DNA of 7,728 bases from Campylobacteraceae bacterium (GTDB lineage Bacteria; Campylobacterota; Campylobacteria; Campylobacterales; Sulfurospirillaceae). A model generated the notes under the pieces. That model worked only from the letters and a program-made list of their open reading frames with translations, was not told the DNA's origin and searched no databases. The DNA is taken from positions 1 through 7,728 of the forward strand of contig JALVAU010000269.1 of assembly GCA_027011025.1 (NCBI GenBank), read 5' to 3'. Numbering within the stretch: position 1 is the stretch's first letter; each line of letters opens with the position of its first letter. The position numbers and the translations under genes are program-made. This document shows, in pieces, positions 1-7,118 of the stretch.

Positions 1-67
1 AACAAAATTAAGTTTAAATATTATTTGTTTTTCTTAAAAAACTAGAAAAGATTAAAGAAAGATAAAG

Positions 68-73
68 TATAAT
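68..73 (+). promoter_or_regulatory. Probable -10 box of the ior-paaK operon promoter
   Basis: A perfect TATAAT lies 28 bases upstream of the iorA start, so transcription would begin near base 80 and leave a leader of about 20 nt. No TTGACA-like -35 box is visible at the expected distance (bases 45-50 read gaaaag). The upstream stretch is strongly A/T-rich, as is common for housekeeping promoters in Campylobacterota. The remaining upstream DNA (1-67) shows no gene and no leader structure suggesting a riboswitch or attenuator. Confidence 0.6.
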
Positions 74-92
74 AACCAAAATTTATACATTT

Positions 93-96
93 GGAG
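93..96 (+). promoter_or_regulatory. Ribosome binding site of iorA
   Basis: GGAG sits 5 nt before the ATG at 102, which supports that start codon. Confidence 0.7.
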
Positions 97-101
97 AAAA
101 T

Positions 102-1913
102 ATGAAACAAATCTTAATGGGAAATGAGGCTATTGCATTGGGCCTAGTACATGCCAATGTGGATATGGTTTCAGGATATCCCGGAACCCCTTCGAGTGAA
201 ATTTTGGGAAATTTTGAAAAATTTTCAAAGAAATTTGACTGTGAAACTTATGCACAATGGGCAACAAATGAAAAAGTCGGCTTTGAAGTAGCGTATGCCG
301 GAGCAATTGCAGGCAAAAGGACTTGTACTACTCTTAAACAAGTAGGATTAAATGTAGCAAGTGATGCCTTGATGAGTGCTTCATATATAGGTCATTTGGG
401 TGCTATGCTTTTAGTAAGCGCCGATGATCCTGGTTTCCACTCTTCTCAAACCGAACAAGACAGTAGAAGTTTTGCAAAATTTGCCAAAATACCTGTATTT
501 GACCCTGCAACTCCGCAAGAGGCTTACGACATGGTCAAAATTGCACTTGATTTATCGCAAAAATTTGAAATTCCCGTGATGCTTCGTCCTGTCATGAGAG
601 TTTCACATGCTAGAGAGATTTGTGAAGTTGATGATGAAGTAAACTTCAAACCAAACAGAGGTGAATTCAAAAGAGATATAGGCAGATGGGCAGCAGTTCC
701 TCCAAGAGGAAGATTTGCCCAAGGGCTAGAGCAGTTAAAAAGAGTAGACACCATAGCTCAGTATAACTGGGAAAATTTTATAGAGCCTAGAGTAAAAGAG
801 TTAAAAGAAAGCCAAACACTCTGTTTGACAAGTGGAACAGGTGACGGTTATGTAAAAGAGGCTGCAGAAGAGTTAGGGCTTGAAGCTGATATTTTAAAGC
901 TTGATATGCCTTATCCGTTGCCAAAAGAGAAGCTTGAAAAACTATTTGATAATTATAAAACTGTTATAGTGTTTGAAGAGACTTATCCTTGCATAGAAGA
1001 GCAGTTAAGCTCTCCAAAACTACATGGAAAACTTACAAACGATGTCCACAAGATAGACGAATTTTCAAAAGACAAAGTTATACGAGCCTTTAACAATGTA
1101 GGACTTACAGACAAACATAGTCCATATCAAAATAAAAAGTTTGAAGATGAGCTCCCTGTCCGCCCTCCAAATCTCTGCCCTGGATGTCCTCACAGAGATG
1201 TTTACTACTCTATCATGAAAGTATTTAAAAAGAAAAAATCGATCTATCCTTCAGACATAGGATGCTATACTCTTGCCCTTAATCAAGGTGCGATAGATAC
1301 TGTTTTATGCATGGGTGCAAGTGTTGCGATGGCAAGTGGATTTTCCATAGCAGACAAAAGCAAAACCGTCATAGCAAGTATCGGTGACAGCACCTTTACT
1401 CACTCGGGAGTCGCCCCCCTTATAAATGCAGTCTATCAAAAGCATAGATTTATACTTGTGATTATGGATAACTCAGTTACAGCCATGACAGGTCGCCAAA
1501 AAACTCCTGAGAGGGTAAATCCGGGAGTAATAGATCTCAAACATATAGTTGAGGGTTGTGGTGCGGTATGTATGGAGCATATTTACACTCCTGACATAGA
1601 TGAAAGTGTATCTTTCATGAAAGAGGTAAAGAAAAAATTTGAAGATATGGATGGTCCTTTGGTAGTGATTATGCGAGAGTTTTGTGTACTTGACAAAGAG
1701 AGAGCTCCTACTATGCTTCCAGGCATCTACGCTACAGTCGATCCTGACAAGTGCGTAGCCTGCGATATATGCACCACCCAATACAAATGCCCACCGATGC
1801 ACTACAACGAAGATCACAAAATAGAGATAGATCCATTTTTATGTATAGGCTGTGATGCATGTATAGATGATTTATGTCCAACAGATGCATTTATAGAAAG
1901 GAAGTTAAAATGA
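102..1913 (+). CDS. iorA: Indolepyruvate ferredoxin oxidoreductase, alpha subunit
   Basis: Large catalytic subunit of the IorAB complex. It oxidatively decarboxylates indolepyruvate and related arylpyruvates to arylacetyl-CoA with ferredoxin as electron carrier; the reaction is reversible and cytoplasmic. The 603-residue length is normal for the family. Visible from the N-terminus: a pyruvate:ferredoxin-oxidoreductase-type N-terminal domain with the GYPGTPSSEI motif (residues 25-34); a CPGCPHRD segment at the start of the TPP-binding domain; the TPP/Mg motif from GDS (428-430) to DNS (456-458), followed by the family-typical AMTG; and two C-terminal [4Fe-4S] ferredoxin motifs with Cys 551/554/557/563 and Cys 581/584/587/592. 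It is the first gene of the operon and its stop overlaps the iorB start in ATGA, implying translational coupling. No defect is seen. Substrate preference among indole-, phenyl- and hydroxyphenylpyruvate cannot be read from the sequence. Confidence 0.96.
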   Translation: MKQILMGNEAIALGLVHANVDMVSGYPGTPSSEILGNFEKFSKKFDCETYAQWATNEKVGFEVAYAGAIAGKRTCTTLKQVGLNVASDALMSASYIGHLGAMLLVSADDPGFHSSQTEQDSRSFAKFAKIPVFDPATPQEAYDMVKIALDLSQKFEIPVMLRPVMRVSHAREICEVDDEVNFKPNRGEFKRDIGRWAAVPPRGRFAQGLEQLKRVDTIAQYNWENFIEPRVKELKESQTLCLTSGTGDGYVKEAAEELGLEADILKLDMPYPLPKEKLEKLFDNYKTVIVFEETYPCIEEQLSSPKLHGKLTNDVHKIDEFSKDKVIRAFNNVGLTDKHSPYQNKKFEDELPVRPPNLCPGCPHRDVYYSIMKVFKKKKSIYPSDIGCYTLALNQGAIDTVLCMGASVAMASGFSIADKSKTVIASIGDSTFTHSGVAPLINAVYQKHRFILVIMDNSVTAMTGRQKTPERVNPGVIDLKHIVEGCGAVCMEHIYTPDIDESVSFMKEVKKKFEDMDGPLVVIMREFCVLDKERAPTMLPGIYATVDPDKCVACDICTTQYKCPPMHYNEDHKIEIDPFLCIGCDACIDDLCPTDAFIERKLK

Positions 1914-2443
1914 AATATCAGGTTGTAATTGCGGGTATTGGCGGTCAAGGGGCTGTATTTTTGGTAAAAGTTTTAAGTATCGCTGCAGGATTAAAAGATC
2001 AAAAATGTTTAGGCACAGAAAATCACGGCATGAGTCAAAGAGGTGGTTCAGTCTCTTGTTATGTCAAAGTTGGAGATTTTTACTCTCCTGCTATAGATGA
2101 AGGACAAGCAGATTTACTTATAGCGCTCGAGGGAAATGAGGGCTTGAGAAACATACAGTATCTAAAAAAAGATGGTGGAACTATTATCGTAAATGCTGAT
2201 GAAAAATTTCCAGATATAGAGTATGAAACGATCAAGATTGACGCTTTTGAAAAAGCAACAAATGGTGAGATACCTATACAGGCACTAAATGTCTATATGC
2301 TTGGTGTTGCTTTGGCAAAAGATCCAAACTTTCCTTTTAACCTAGGAGATATAGAAGAAGCCATAAGAATTATGAATGCCAAAATGGCAGACAAAAATAT
2401 AGCCGTACTTCACAAAGCTATAGAAGATAGTAGGAGTGTATAG
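1910..2443 (+). CDS. iorB: Indolepyruvate ferredoxin oxidoreductase, beta subunit
   Basis: Small (gamma-type) subunit that partners IorA in arylpyruvate:ferredoxin oxidoreductase. With the start at 1910 it has 177 residues. The N-terminus carries the glycine-rich AGIGGQG (8-14), followed by LGTENHGMSQRGGS (34-47), both hallmarks of the 2-oxoacid:acceptor oxidoreductase gamma domain. An in-frame ATG exists at 1874, but the 12 residues it would add lie inside the iorA C-terminal cluster domain. The ATG at 1910 has AAGGA 7 nt upstream and gives the usual N-terminus (MKYQVVIAGIGGQG), so I chose it. ATG 1910 overlaps the iorA stop TGA (1911-1913). The stop at 2441-2443 directly abuts the next gene. 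Confidence 0.94.
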   Translation: MKYQVVIAGIGGQGAVFLVKVLSIAAGLKDQKCLGTENHGMSQRGGSVSCYVKVGDFYSPAIDEGQADLLIALEGNEGLRNIQYLKKDGGTIIVNADEKFPDIEYETIKIDAFEKATNGEIPIQALNVYMLGVALAKDPNFPFNLGDIEEAIRIMNAKMADKNIAVLHKAIEDSRSV

Positions 2444-3739
2444 ATGATATGGTCAAAAGACGAGACACTTAGCAGAGATGAACTGGAAAAACTACAGACA
2501 AAAAGACTAAAAGAGACAGTAGCTAGAGTTTATGGGGCTGTTCCTTTTTACAAAAAGAGATTTGAAGAGTTAGGATTGGTGCCCCAGGATATAAAATCTA
2601 TCCATGATATCTCAAAACTACCTTTTACAAAAAAGCAGGACTTAAGAGATAACTACCCTTTTGGACTCTTTGCAGTAGAACAAGATGCAGTTGTGAGAAT
2701 TCACAGTTCTAGCGGAACTACAGGAAAACCTACTGTTGTAGGATACACAAAAAGTGATATGGATGTCTGGAATGAAGTGATGGCAAGATGCTACACTATG
2801 AGTGGAGTAAACTCAGAAGACACAGTACACAATGCCTACGGATACGGACTTTTCACAGGAGGTCTAGGACTCCATGACGGTGCCCAAACAGTTGGTGCTG
2901 CAGTAGTTCCAAGCTCTGGTGGTTTTACTTCAAGACAACTGCTTTTGATGAAAGACTTTGGCTCAACTGTACTCGCTTCTACTCCATCATTTGCTTTGCA
3001 TCTTGCCGAAGTTGCACTAAAAGAGGGATATGACCTCAAAAAAGATTTTAAACTAAAATGCGGTATCTTTGGAGCAGAACCGACAAGTGAGGGCTTAAAA
3101 GAAGAAGTTGCTAAAGTTTGGGATATAGAGTACTATGAGATATACGGCATGAGTGAAATCATAGGACCAGGGGTATCAAACAGCTGTAATCAGCACGACG
3201 GATTACATATATTTGAAGACCACTTCTATCCTGAAATCATAGATTCAAAGACCGGTGAAGTTTTACCTTATGGAGAAAAAGGTGAGTTGGTTATCACCTC
3301 TTTGACAAAACAGGCATTTCCAATCATCAGGTATAGAACAGGTGATATCACAAGTTTGGATCAGGCACCTTGCAGATGTGGACGAACACATGTAAGGATG
3401 AAAAGCGTGATGGGAAGAGCGGATGATATGCTTATCGTAAATGGGGTTAATGTATTTCCATCTCAAGTCGAACATGTCTTGGCAAATGTCGAAGAGATAA
3501 CGCTAAATTATCAAATTATAGCAGATAAAAAAGGCTACCTTGACAGCTTGGAAATCATGGTAGAAGTAAATGACCAAATGCCAATGGATAGCATAGGAGC
3601 ACTAGAAAACCTCAAAAAGAAAATCCAAAGTGAACTTTTAAATAACCTATATATAAATGCAAAAATCAAACTCGTAGAACCAAGAAGCATAGAGAGAAGC
3701 ATGGGCAAAGCAGTACGAGTTATAGACAAAAGGAAATAA
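2444..3739 (+). CDS. paaK: Phenylacetate-CoA ligase family protein, copy 1
   Basis: AMP-forming arylacetate:CoA ligase (arylacetate + ATP + CoA -> arylacetyl-CoA + AMP + PPi) of the ANL superfamily. The 431-residue length is typical of PaaK. Motifs: SSSGTTGKP phosphate loop (88-96); the family signature YGYGLFTGGLG (132-142) leading to PSSGG (156-160); adenine-binding YEIYGMSE (231-238); YRTGD (297-301) holding the ribose-binding aspartate; and the hinge and C-terminal domain from GRADDM (324-329) with NGVNVFPS. Cys248, a nearby His and Cys310/Cys312 look like the structural metal site of the family. AGGAG lies 7 nt before the ATG, which follows the iorB stop with no gap. The product would supply or consume the arylacetyl-CoA handled by IorAB. 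It keeps the canonical PaaK pocket sequence better than copy 2. The exact acid is unknown; phenylacetate and indoleacetate are the main candidates. Confidence 0.93.
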   Translation: MIWSKDETLSRDELEKLQTKRLKETVARVYGAVPFYKKRFEELGLVPQDIKSIHDISKLPFTKKQDLRDNYPFGLFAVEQDAVVRIHSSSGTTGKPTVVGYTKSDMDVWNEVMARCYTMSGVNSEDTVHNAYGYGLFTGGLGLHDGAQTVGAAVVPSSGGFTSRQLLLMKDFGSTVLASTPSFALHLAEVALKEGYDLKKDFKLKCGIFGAEPTSEGLKEEVAKVWDIEYYEIYGMSEIIGPGVSNSCNQHDGLHIFEDHFYPEIIDSKTGEVLPYGEKGELVITSLTKQAFPIIRYRTGDITSLDQAPCRCGRTHVRMKSVMGRADDMLIVNGVNVFPSQVEHVLANVEEITLNYQIIADKKGYLDSLEIMVEVNDQMPMDSIGALENLKKKIQSELLNNLYINAKIKLVEPRSIERSMGKAVRVIDKRK

Positions 3740-3740
3740 A

Positions 3741-4169
3741 ATGAAATATAAAATTCAACAGTTATCAGTTTTTTTAGAAAACAGAACAGGAGAGTTGGCA
3801 GATTTTACAAAGGTGTTATCTGAAAATGGGGTATCTATCAAGTCTATAATTTTAGCAGACTCTAGCGATTTTGGGCTGGTTCGCTCTATCGTTGACAATC
3901 CTCAAAAAGCAAAAGCCGTACTCGAAGATGCAGGTTTTAGTGTAAGATTTAGTGAGGTTTTTGGTGTCAAGATAGAGGATTATGTAGGAAGTTTTGACAA
4001 AGTCATAGAGACACTTGCAAAAGAGAATATAAACATATACTACACTTACAGTTTTTATGAGTCACAAACTGGTATATTTATATTTAGCGTAGATAACATA
4101 AGCAAAGCAGTTGATTCACTTCAAAACAATAGTGTCCAAATCGTAGAAGCCAAACACTTCTATATGTAG
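3741..4169 (+). CDS. Tandem ACT-domain protein (probable ligand sensor)
   Basis: Small cytoplasmic protein of 142 residues with two ACT-like halves, about 4-66 and 71-140. The first has the classic ligand-loop sequence ENRTGELA (13-20) followed by a helix and GVSIKSI; the second repeats the alternating strand-helix pattern (SFDKVIETLAKENINIYYTY, 84-103). No catalytic or DNA-binding domain is attached, so this is a stand-alone ACT protein. ACT domains usually bind amino acids and regulate enzymes of amino-acid metabolism. Stand-alone ACT genes next to paaK/ior genes are, to my knowledge, a recurring context. From its position between two PaaK paralogues I infer that it senses an aromatic amino acid or arylacetate and modulates the ligases. 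AGGA lies 6 nt before the ATG, and one base separates it from the preceding stop. Confidence 0.88.
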   Translation: MKYKIQQLSVFLENRTGELADFTKVLSENGVSIKSIILADSSDFGLVRSIVDNPQKAKAVLEDAGFSVRFSEVFGVKIEDYVGSFDKVIETLAKENINIYYTYSFYESQTGIFIFSVDNISKAVDSLQNNSVQIVEAKHFYM

Positions 4170-4177
4170 AGACAGTT

Positions 4178-5476
4178 ATGACATACAGTAAAAATGAGAG
4201 TCTGAGCAAGGATGAGCTAAAAGACTTACAACTTCAGAGGCTAAAAGAGACGCTCGAGCGAGTATATAATCTTGTGCCGTTTTATAAAGAGAAGTTTAAT
4301 GCTCTAGGCATAAAACCTTCAGACATAAAGAGTTTGGAAGATATATCAAAATTACCTTTTACTAAAAAGCAGGACTTAAGAGACAACTACCCTTATGGAC
4401 TTTTTGCAGTCGATATGGATCAAGTTGTAAGGATTCACAGCTCTAGTGGAACTACCGGAAAGCCAACGGTCGTAGGATATACTGAACATGATATGGATGT
4501 CTGGAGTGAAGTGATGGCTAGAGTCTTTACGATGGGTGGGCTTACAAGCAGAGATATACTTCAAAACTCAACAGGATACGGACTCTTCACGGGTGGTCTT
4601 GGCTTTCACACGGCGGCTGAGCGCATGAAGATGGCAGTCATACCAAGCTCAACTGGTTTTACTTCGAGACAACTTTTGTTATTAAAAGATTTTAAGGCAA
4701 CTGCGATAACAGGAACTCCATCTTTTGCACTGCATATGGCAGAAAAGGCAAAGGCTGAGGGATATGATATAAAAAAAGATTTTAACCTCAAAGTAGGATT
4801 TTTTGGAGCTGAACCCGCTAGCGAAGGACTTAAAAACGAGATAGCAAAAGTATGGGGGATAGAGTATGTAGAGGTTTACGGACTATCTGAAATCATAGGT
4901 CCAGGAGTCGCATCTAGTTGCAGGCATTCTCATCTGCTACATATAAACGAAGATCACTTCTTCCCTGAAATCATAGACCCAAAAACTCTAAAAGTGCTCC
5001 CAGAGGGACAAAGAGGTGAGTTAGTAGTAACATCTCTAACAAAACAGGCGCTTCCTATCATCAGATATAGGACTGGGGATATAACAAGTTTGACTAGAAT
5101 CCCTTGCAAATGCGGCAGAACACTAGCTCGCATAGAGAGTATCGTTGGTAGAGCCGATGATATGCTAGTGATAAACGGAGTAAATGTATTTCCATCTCAA
5201 ATCGAACATGTTCTCTCTTTGATAGAGGGAATAACGCTCAATTATCAGATAATAGCACACAAGAAGGGCTACCTCGATAAACTCCAGATAGATATAGAAC
5301 TAAATGAAGATATAATGAGTGAAAATGTGAGTGAATTGGAAAATCTTCAAAGACACATACAACACGAAATGCTAAATAATCTCTATATAAATGTAGATGT
5401 CAAACTCGTCGCTCCAAAATCAATCATAAGAAGTGAAGGAAAAGCGATAAGAGTGATAGATAAAAGAAAGGAATGA
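4178..5476 (+). CDS. paaK: Phenylacetate-CoA ligase family protein, copy 2
   Basis: Second AMP-forming arylacetate-CoA ligase, 432 residues, alignable to copy 1 almost end to end without gaps, so the pair looks like a duplication within the operon. It retains SSSGTTGKP (88-96), EVYGLSE (232-238), YRTGD (297-301), GRADDM (324-329) and the Cys248/Cys310/Cys312 pattern. All catalytic motifs are intact, which argues for an active enzyme rather than a decaying copy. The divergence is notable around the presumed acyl pocket: copy 1 Y132, L143, D145, G146, G151 and G159 are T132, F143, T145, A146, K151 and T159 here, which suggests another acid substrate. The ribosome binding site is weak (only GAGA-like bases in the 8-nt gap after the ACT gene), so expression may be lower or coupled to upstream translation. 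Confidence 0.92.
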   Translation: MTYSKNESLSKDELKDLQLQRLKETLERVYNLVPFYKEKFNALGIKPSDIKSLEDISKLPFTKKQDLRDNYPYGLFAVDMDQVVRIHSSSGTTGKPTVVGYTEHDMDVWSEVMARVFTMGGLTSRDILQNSTGYGLFTGGLGFHTAAERMKMAVIPSSTGFTSRQLLLLKDFKATAITGTPSFALHMAEKAKAEGYDIKKDFNLKVGFFGAEPASEGLKNEIAKVWGIEYVEVYGLSEIIGPGVASSCRHSHLLHINEDHFFPEIIDPKTLKVLPEGQRGELVVTSLTKQALPIIRYRTGDITSLTRIPCKCGRTLARIESIVGRADDMLVINGVNVFPSQIEHVLSLIEGITLNYQIIAHKKGYLDKLQIDIELNEDIMSENVSELENLQRHIQHEMLNNLYINVDVKLVAPKSIIRSEGKAIRVIDKRKE

Positions 5477-5477
5477 T

Positions 5478-6497
5478 ATGGAGTATAGATATATAGGAAG
5501 AAGTGGACTAAGAGTCACACCTATTTGCTTGGGAACTATGACTTTTGGAAGTTTTTGCGATAAAAAAGAGTCTTTTAGGATTATGGATAAAGCATATGAG
5601 CGAGGTATAAACTTTTTTGATACTGCTGAGCTATATCCTGTGCCTCCGTCAGCTCATTATGCGGGCTTAACCGAGGAGATAGTTGGAGAGTGGCTTCAAA
5701 GCAAACCAAGAGACTCTATCATCATCGCCTCGAAAGTGGCAGGTGCGGCAAATGGGTGGTTTGTTCCACCTATCAGACACGGGCTTACTGCGATAGACAG
5801 ATTTCATATCACAAAGGCGCTTGATGGTACACTAAAAAGACTAAAAACTGACTATATAGACCTTTATCAAGTGCATTGGCCTGATATGAGTGTGCCTATA
5901 GAAGAGTCTTTATATGTTTTAGATGAGCTTGTAAAAGCCGGCAAAATTCGATATATCGGCACTTCAAACGACAGTGCTTATGGCCTGACAAAAGCAAATG
6001 AAGTCTCAAAATTTAAAGATCTAGCAAGATTTCAGTCAATCCAAAACAACTTTTCCATGTTAAATCGAAGATTTTTGGATGAGTTGGCAACCGTTTGTCA
6101 AAAAGAGAGTATATCTCTTCTGCCCTACTCTCCTTTGGCCGGTGGTGTATTGAGCGGAAAATACAATCAAAAAATTCTGCCTCCAAAAGCAAGATTTACA
6201 CAATACCTAAATGATCCAAATCCTAGAATGCAGACTCAAGCCAAAAGATTTGTCAATGCCAAAACTCTAAACTCTACAGAAAAATACCTAGAAATCGCAG
6301 ATGAATATGGTGTAAATCTAACTACTTTAGCTACTGCTTGGAGCAAACAATTTGATTTTATAGCTTCAACTATCATAGGAGCAAGCAGGGCAGAGCAACT
6401 TGATGTCATATTTGATGCATTGGATTATGATATAAGTGATGAGTTAAACCAAAAACTAGACCAAGTGCATCAGGAGATTTTATATCCCATGGGATAA
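5478..6497 (+). CDS. Tas-like aldo/keto reductase
   Basis: NAD(P)H-dependent aldo/keto reductase with a TIM-barrel fold, 339 residues, normal length. The N-terminus YRYIGRSGLRVTPICLGTMT is standard. The catalytic tetrad is readable as Asp48, Tyr53, Lys86 and His133. Segments YPVPPSAHYAGLTEE (53-67), TDYIDLYQVHWPD (124-136), the SxLNR-type stretch SMLNRRF and the C-terminal HQEILYP match what I recall of E. coli Tas, so I place it in that branch of the family rather than with generic reductases. Tas was named for suppressing tyrosine auxotrophy in starved E. coli cells; its physiological substrate is unsettled. AAGGA lies 5 nt before the ATG, one base after the copy-2 ligase stop, so it is co-transcribed with the arylpyruvate genes. 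I infer an aromatic aldehyde or keto-acid-related substrate, but nothing in the sequence fixes it. Confidence 0.9.
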   Translation: MEYRYIGRSGLRVTPICLGTMTFGSFCDKKESFRIMDKAYERGINFFDTAELYPVPPSAHYAGLTEEIVGEWLQSKPRDSIIIASKVAGAANGWFVPPIRHGLTAIDRFHITKALDGTLKRLKTDYIDLYQVHWPDMSVPIEESLYVLDELVKAGKIRYIGTSNDSAYGLTKANEVSKFKDLARFQSIQNNFSMLNRRFLDELATVCQKESISLLPYSPLAGGVLSGKYNQKILPPKARFTQYLNDPNPRMQTQAKRFVNAKTLNSTEKYLEIADEYGVNLTTLATAWSKQFDFIASTIIGASRAEQLDVIFDALDYDISDELNQKLDQVHQEILYPMG

Positions 6498-6506
6498 GGA
6501 GAAAAG

Positions 6507-6872
6507 ATGAATTGGTATATAGCCGTTTTAAAAAAATATGCTGTTTTTAGCGGAAGAGCTACTAGGAGCGAGTATGGATATTTTATACTTATCAATACAA
6601 TCATAACTCTTATACTGATTGTCATTGGAAACCGTATCGGAAATAATCTTTTGGATACTGTTTACTCTCTTGGTGTATTTGTACCAACTTTGGCAGTAAC
6701 AGCAAGAAGATTGCATGACATAGGCAAAAGCGGTTGGTGGCAACTGCTACTCTTTATACCAATCATAGGTATCATTACTTTGATAATTTTTTTAATCAAA
6801 GATAGTATGCCGTTTGATAATTTATATGGCCCAAACCCAAAAGAGTTATTGGATTCTAAAGCACCTAACTAG
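6507..6872 (+). CDS. DUF805 family inner-membrane protein
   Basis: Small integral membrane protein of 121 residues. Family marks: FSGRATRSEYGYF near residues 14-26, the ARRLHDIGKSGWW block in the middle (about 66-78), then LLLFIPIIGIITLIIFLI, ending in YGPNPK. Three hydrophobic membrane segments are apparent, roughly residues 25-45, 48-64 and 79-97. The function of DUF805 proteins is not known to me. AAGGAG lies 5 nt before the ATG, 9 bases after the reductase stop, so it forms the tail of the operon. The last codons (GCA CCT AAC TAG) lie inside the left arm of the large palindrome that follows, so that element may supply the final residues and the stop. Confidence 0.9.
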   Translation: MNWYIAVLKKYAVFSGRATRSEYGYFILINTIITLILIVIGNRIGNNLLDTVYSLGVFVPTLAVTARRLHDIGKSGWWQLLLFIPIIGIITLIIFLIKDSMPFDNLYGPNPKELLDSKAPN

Positions 6873-6890
6873 AAGTAATACCAATTAATA

Positions 6891-6990
6891 GCACAAAGAT
6901 AACGGTGCGAGTACAAGGCAGATTTGTGCAGGACTACCCATAGGTAATTTAAACAAATCTAACGAAGTAATCGTGCCGTTATCTTTTTGC
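6891..6990. repeat. Hairpin A of the palindromic element
   Basis: Bases 6891-6909 pair with 6972-6990: 16 of 19 match, and two of the other three are G-U in RNA. Pairing continues inward through 6912-6914 with 6967-6969. A second perfect stem, agatttgt (6920-6927) with acaaatct (6953-6960), follows, and then a small apical stem tacc (6935-6938) with ggta (6943-6946) around the loop cata. The 3' arm ends in a T5 run (6984-6988), so some terminator activity on the plus strand is possible. Confidence 0.75.
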
Positions 6991-6997
6991 CCGCAGG

Positions 6998-7096
6998 GAA
7001 ACTAGGAAAGGTCACATCTATGTCGTTAAAAACTCTTGAGGTACAATAAGTACATCTACTAGTTTTTGCCTCATATATGCAACCTTTCCTAGTTTC
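6998..7096. repeat. Hairpin B of the palindromic element
   Basis: Perfect 15-bp inverted repeat: gaaactaggaaaggt (6998-7012) with acctttcctagtttc (7082-7096). Pairing continues with a degraded stem (7016-7022 with 7073-7079), then a perfect 7-bp stem aaaaact (7028-7034) with agttttt (7061-7067), and an apical gtac-aataa-gtac (7041-7053). The repeated arm carries a Shine-Dalgarno-like AGGAAAGG on both strands. Confidence 0.78.
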
Positions 7097-7118
7097 TATT
7101 AATTGGTGTTACTTCTGG

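Noticed and set aside
1..101. Riboswitch, T-box or attenuator ahead of iorA
   Set aside because: The predicted leader is only about 20 nt and the upstream A/T-rich DNA has no strong stem. The weak aacaaa/tttgtt pairing at 1-29 is too short to call.
1473..1817. Leftward open frame of about 114 codons opposite iorA
   Set aside because: It is antisense to the conserved TPP and cluster domains of iorA, resembles nothing, and has no gene-like context.
1874..1909. In-frame ATG upstream of iorB adding 12 residues
   Set aside because: It lies inside the iorA ferredoxin domain. The start at 1910 has a good ribosome binding site and gives the family-standard N-terminus.
4178..5476. Second ligase as a decaying pseudogene
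   Set aside because: It is full length, with all nucleotide-binding and hinge motifs intact and no frameshift.
6972..6990. Simple rho-independent terminator after the operon
   Set aside because: The T5 run lies within a paired arm and the structure is far larger than a terminator hairpin. Termination may occur here, but that does not explain the 270-bp architecture.
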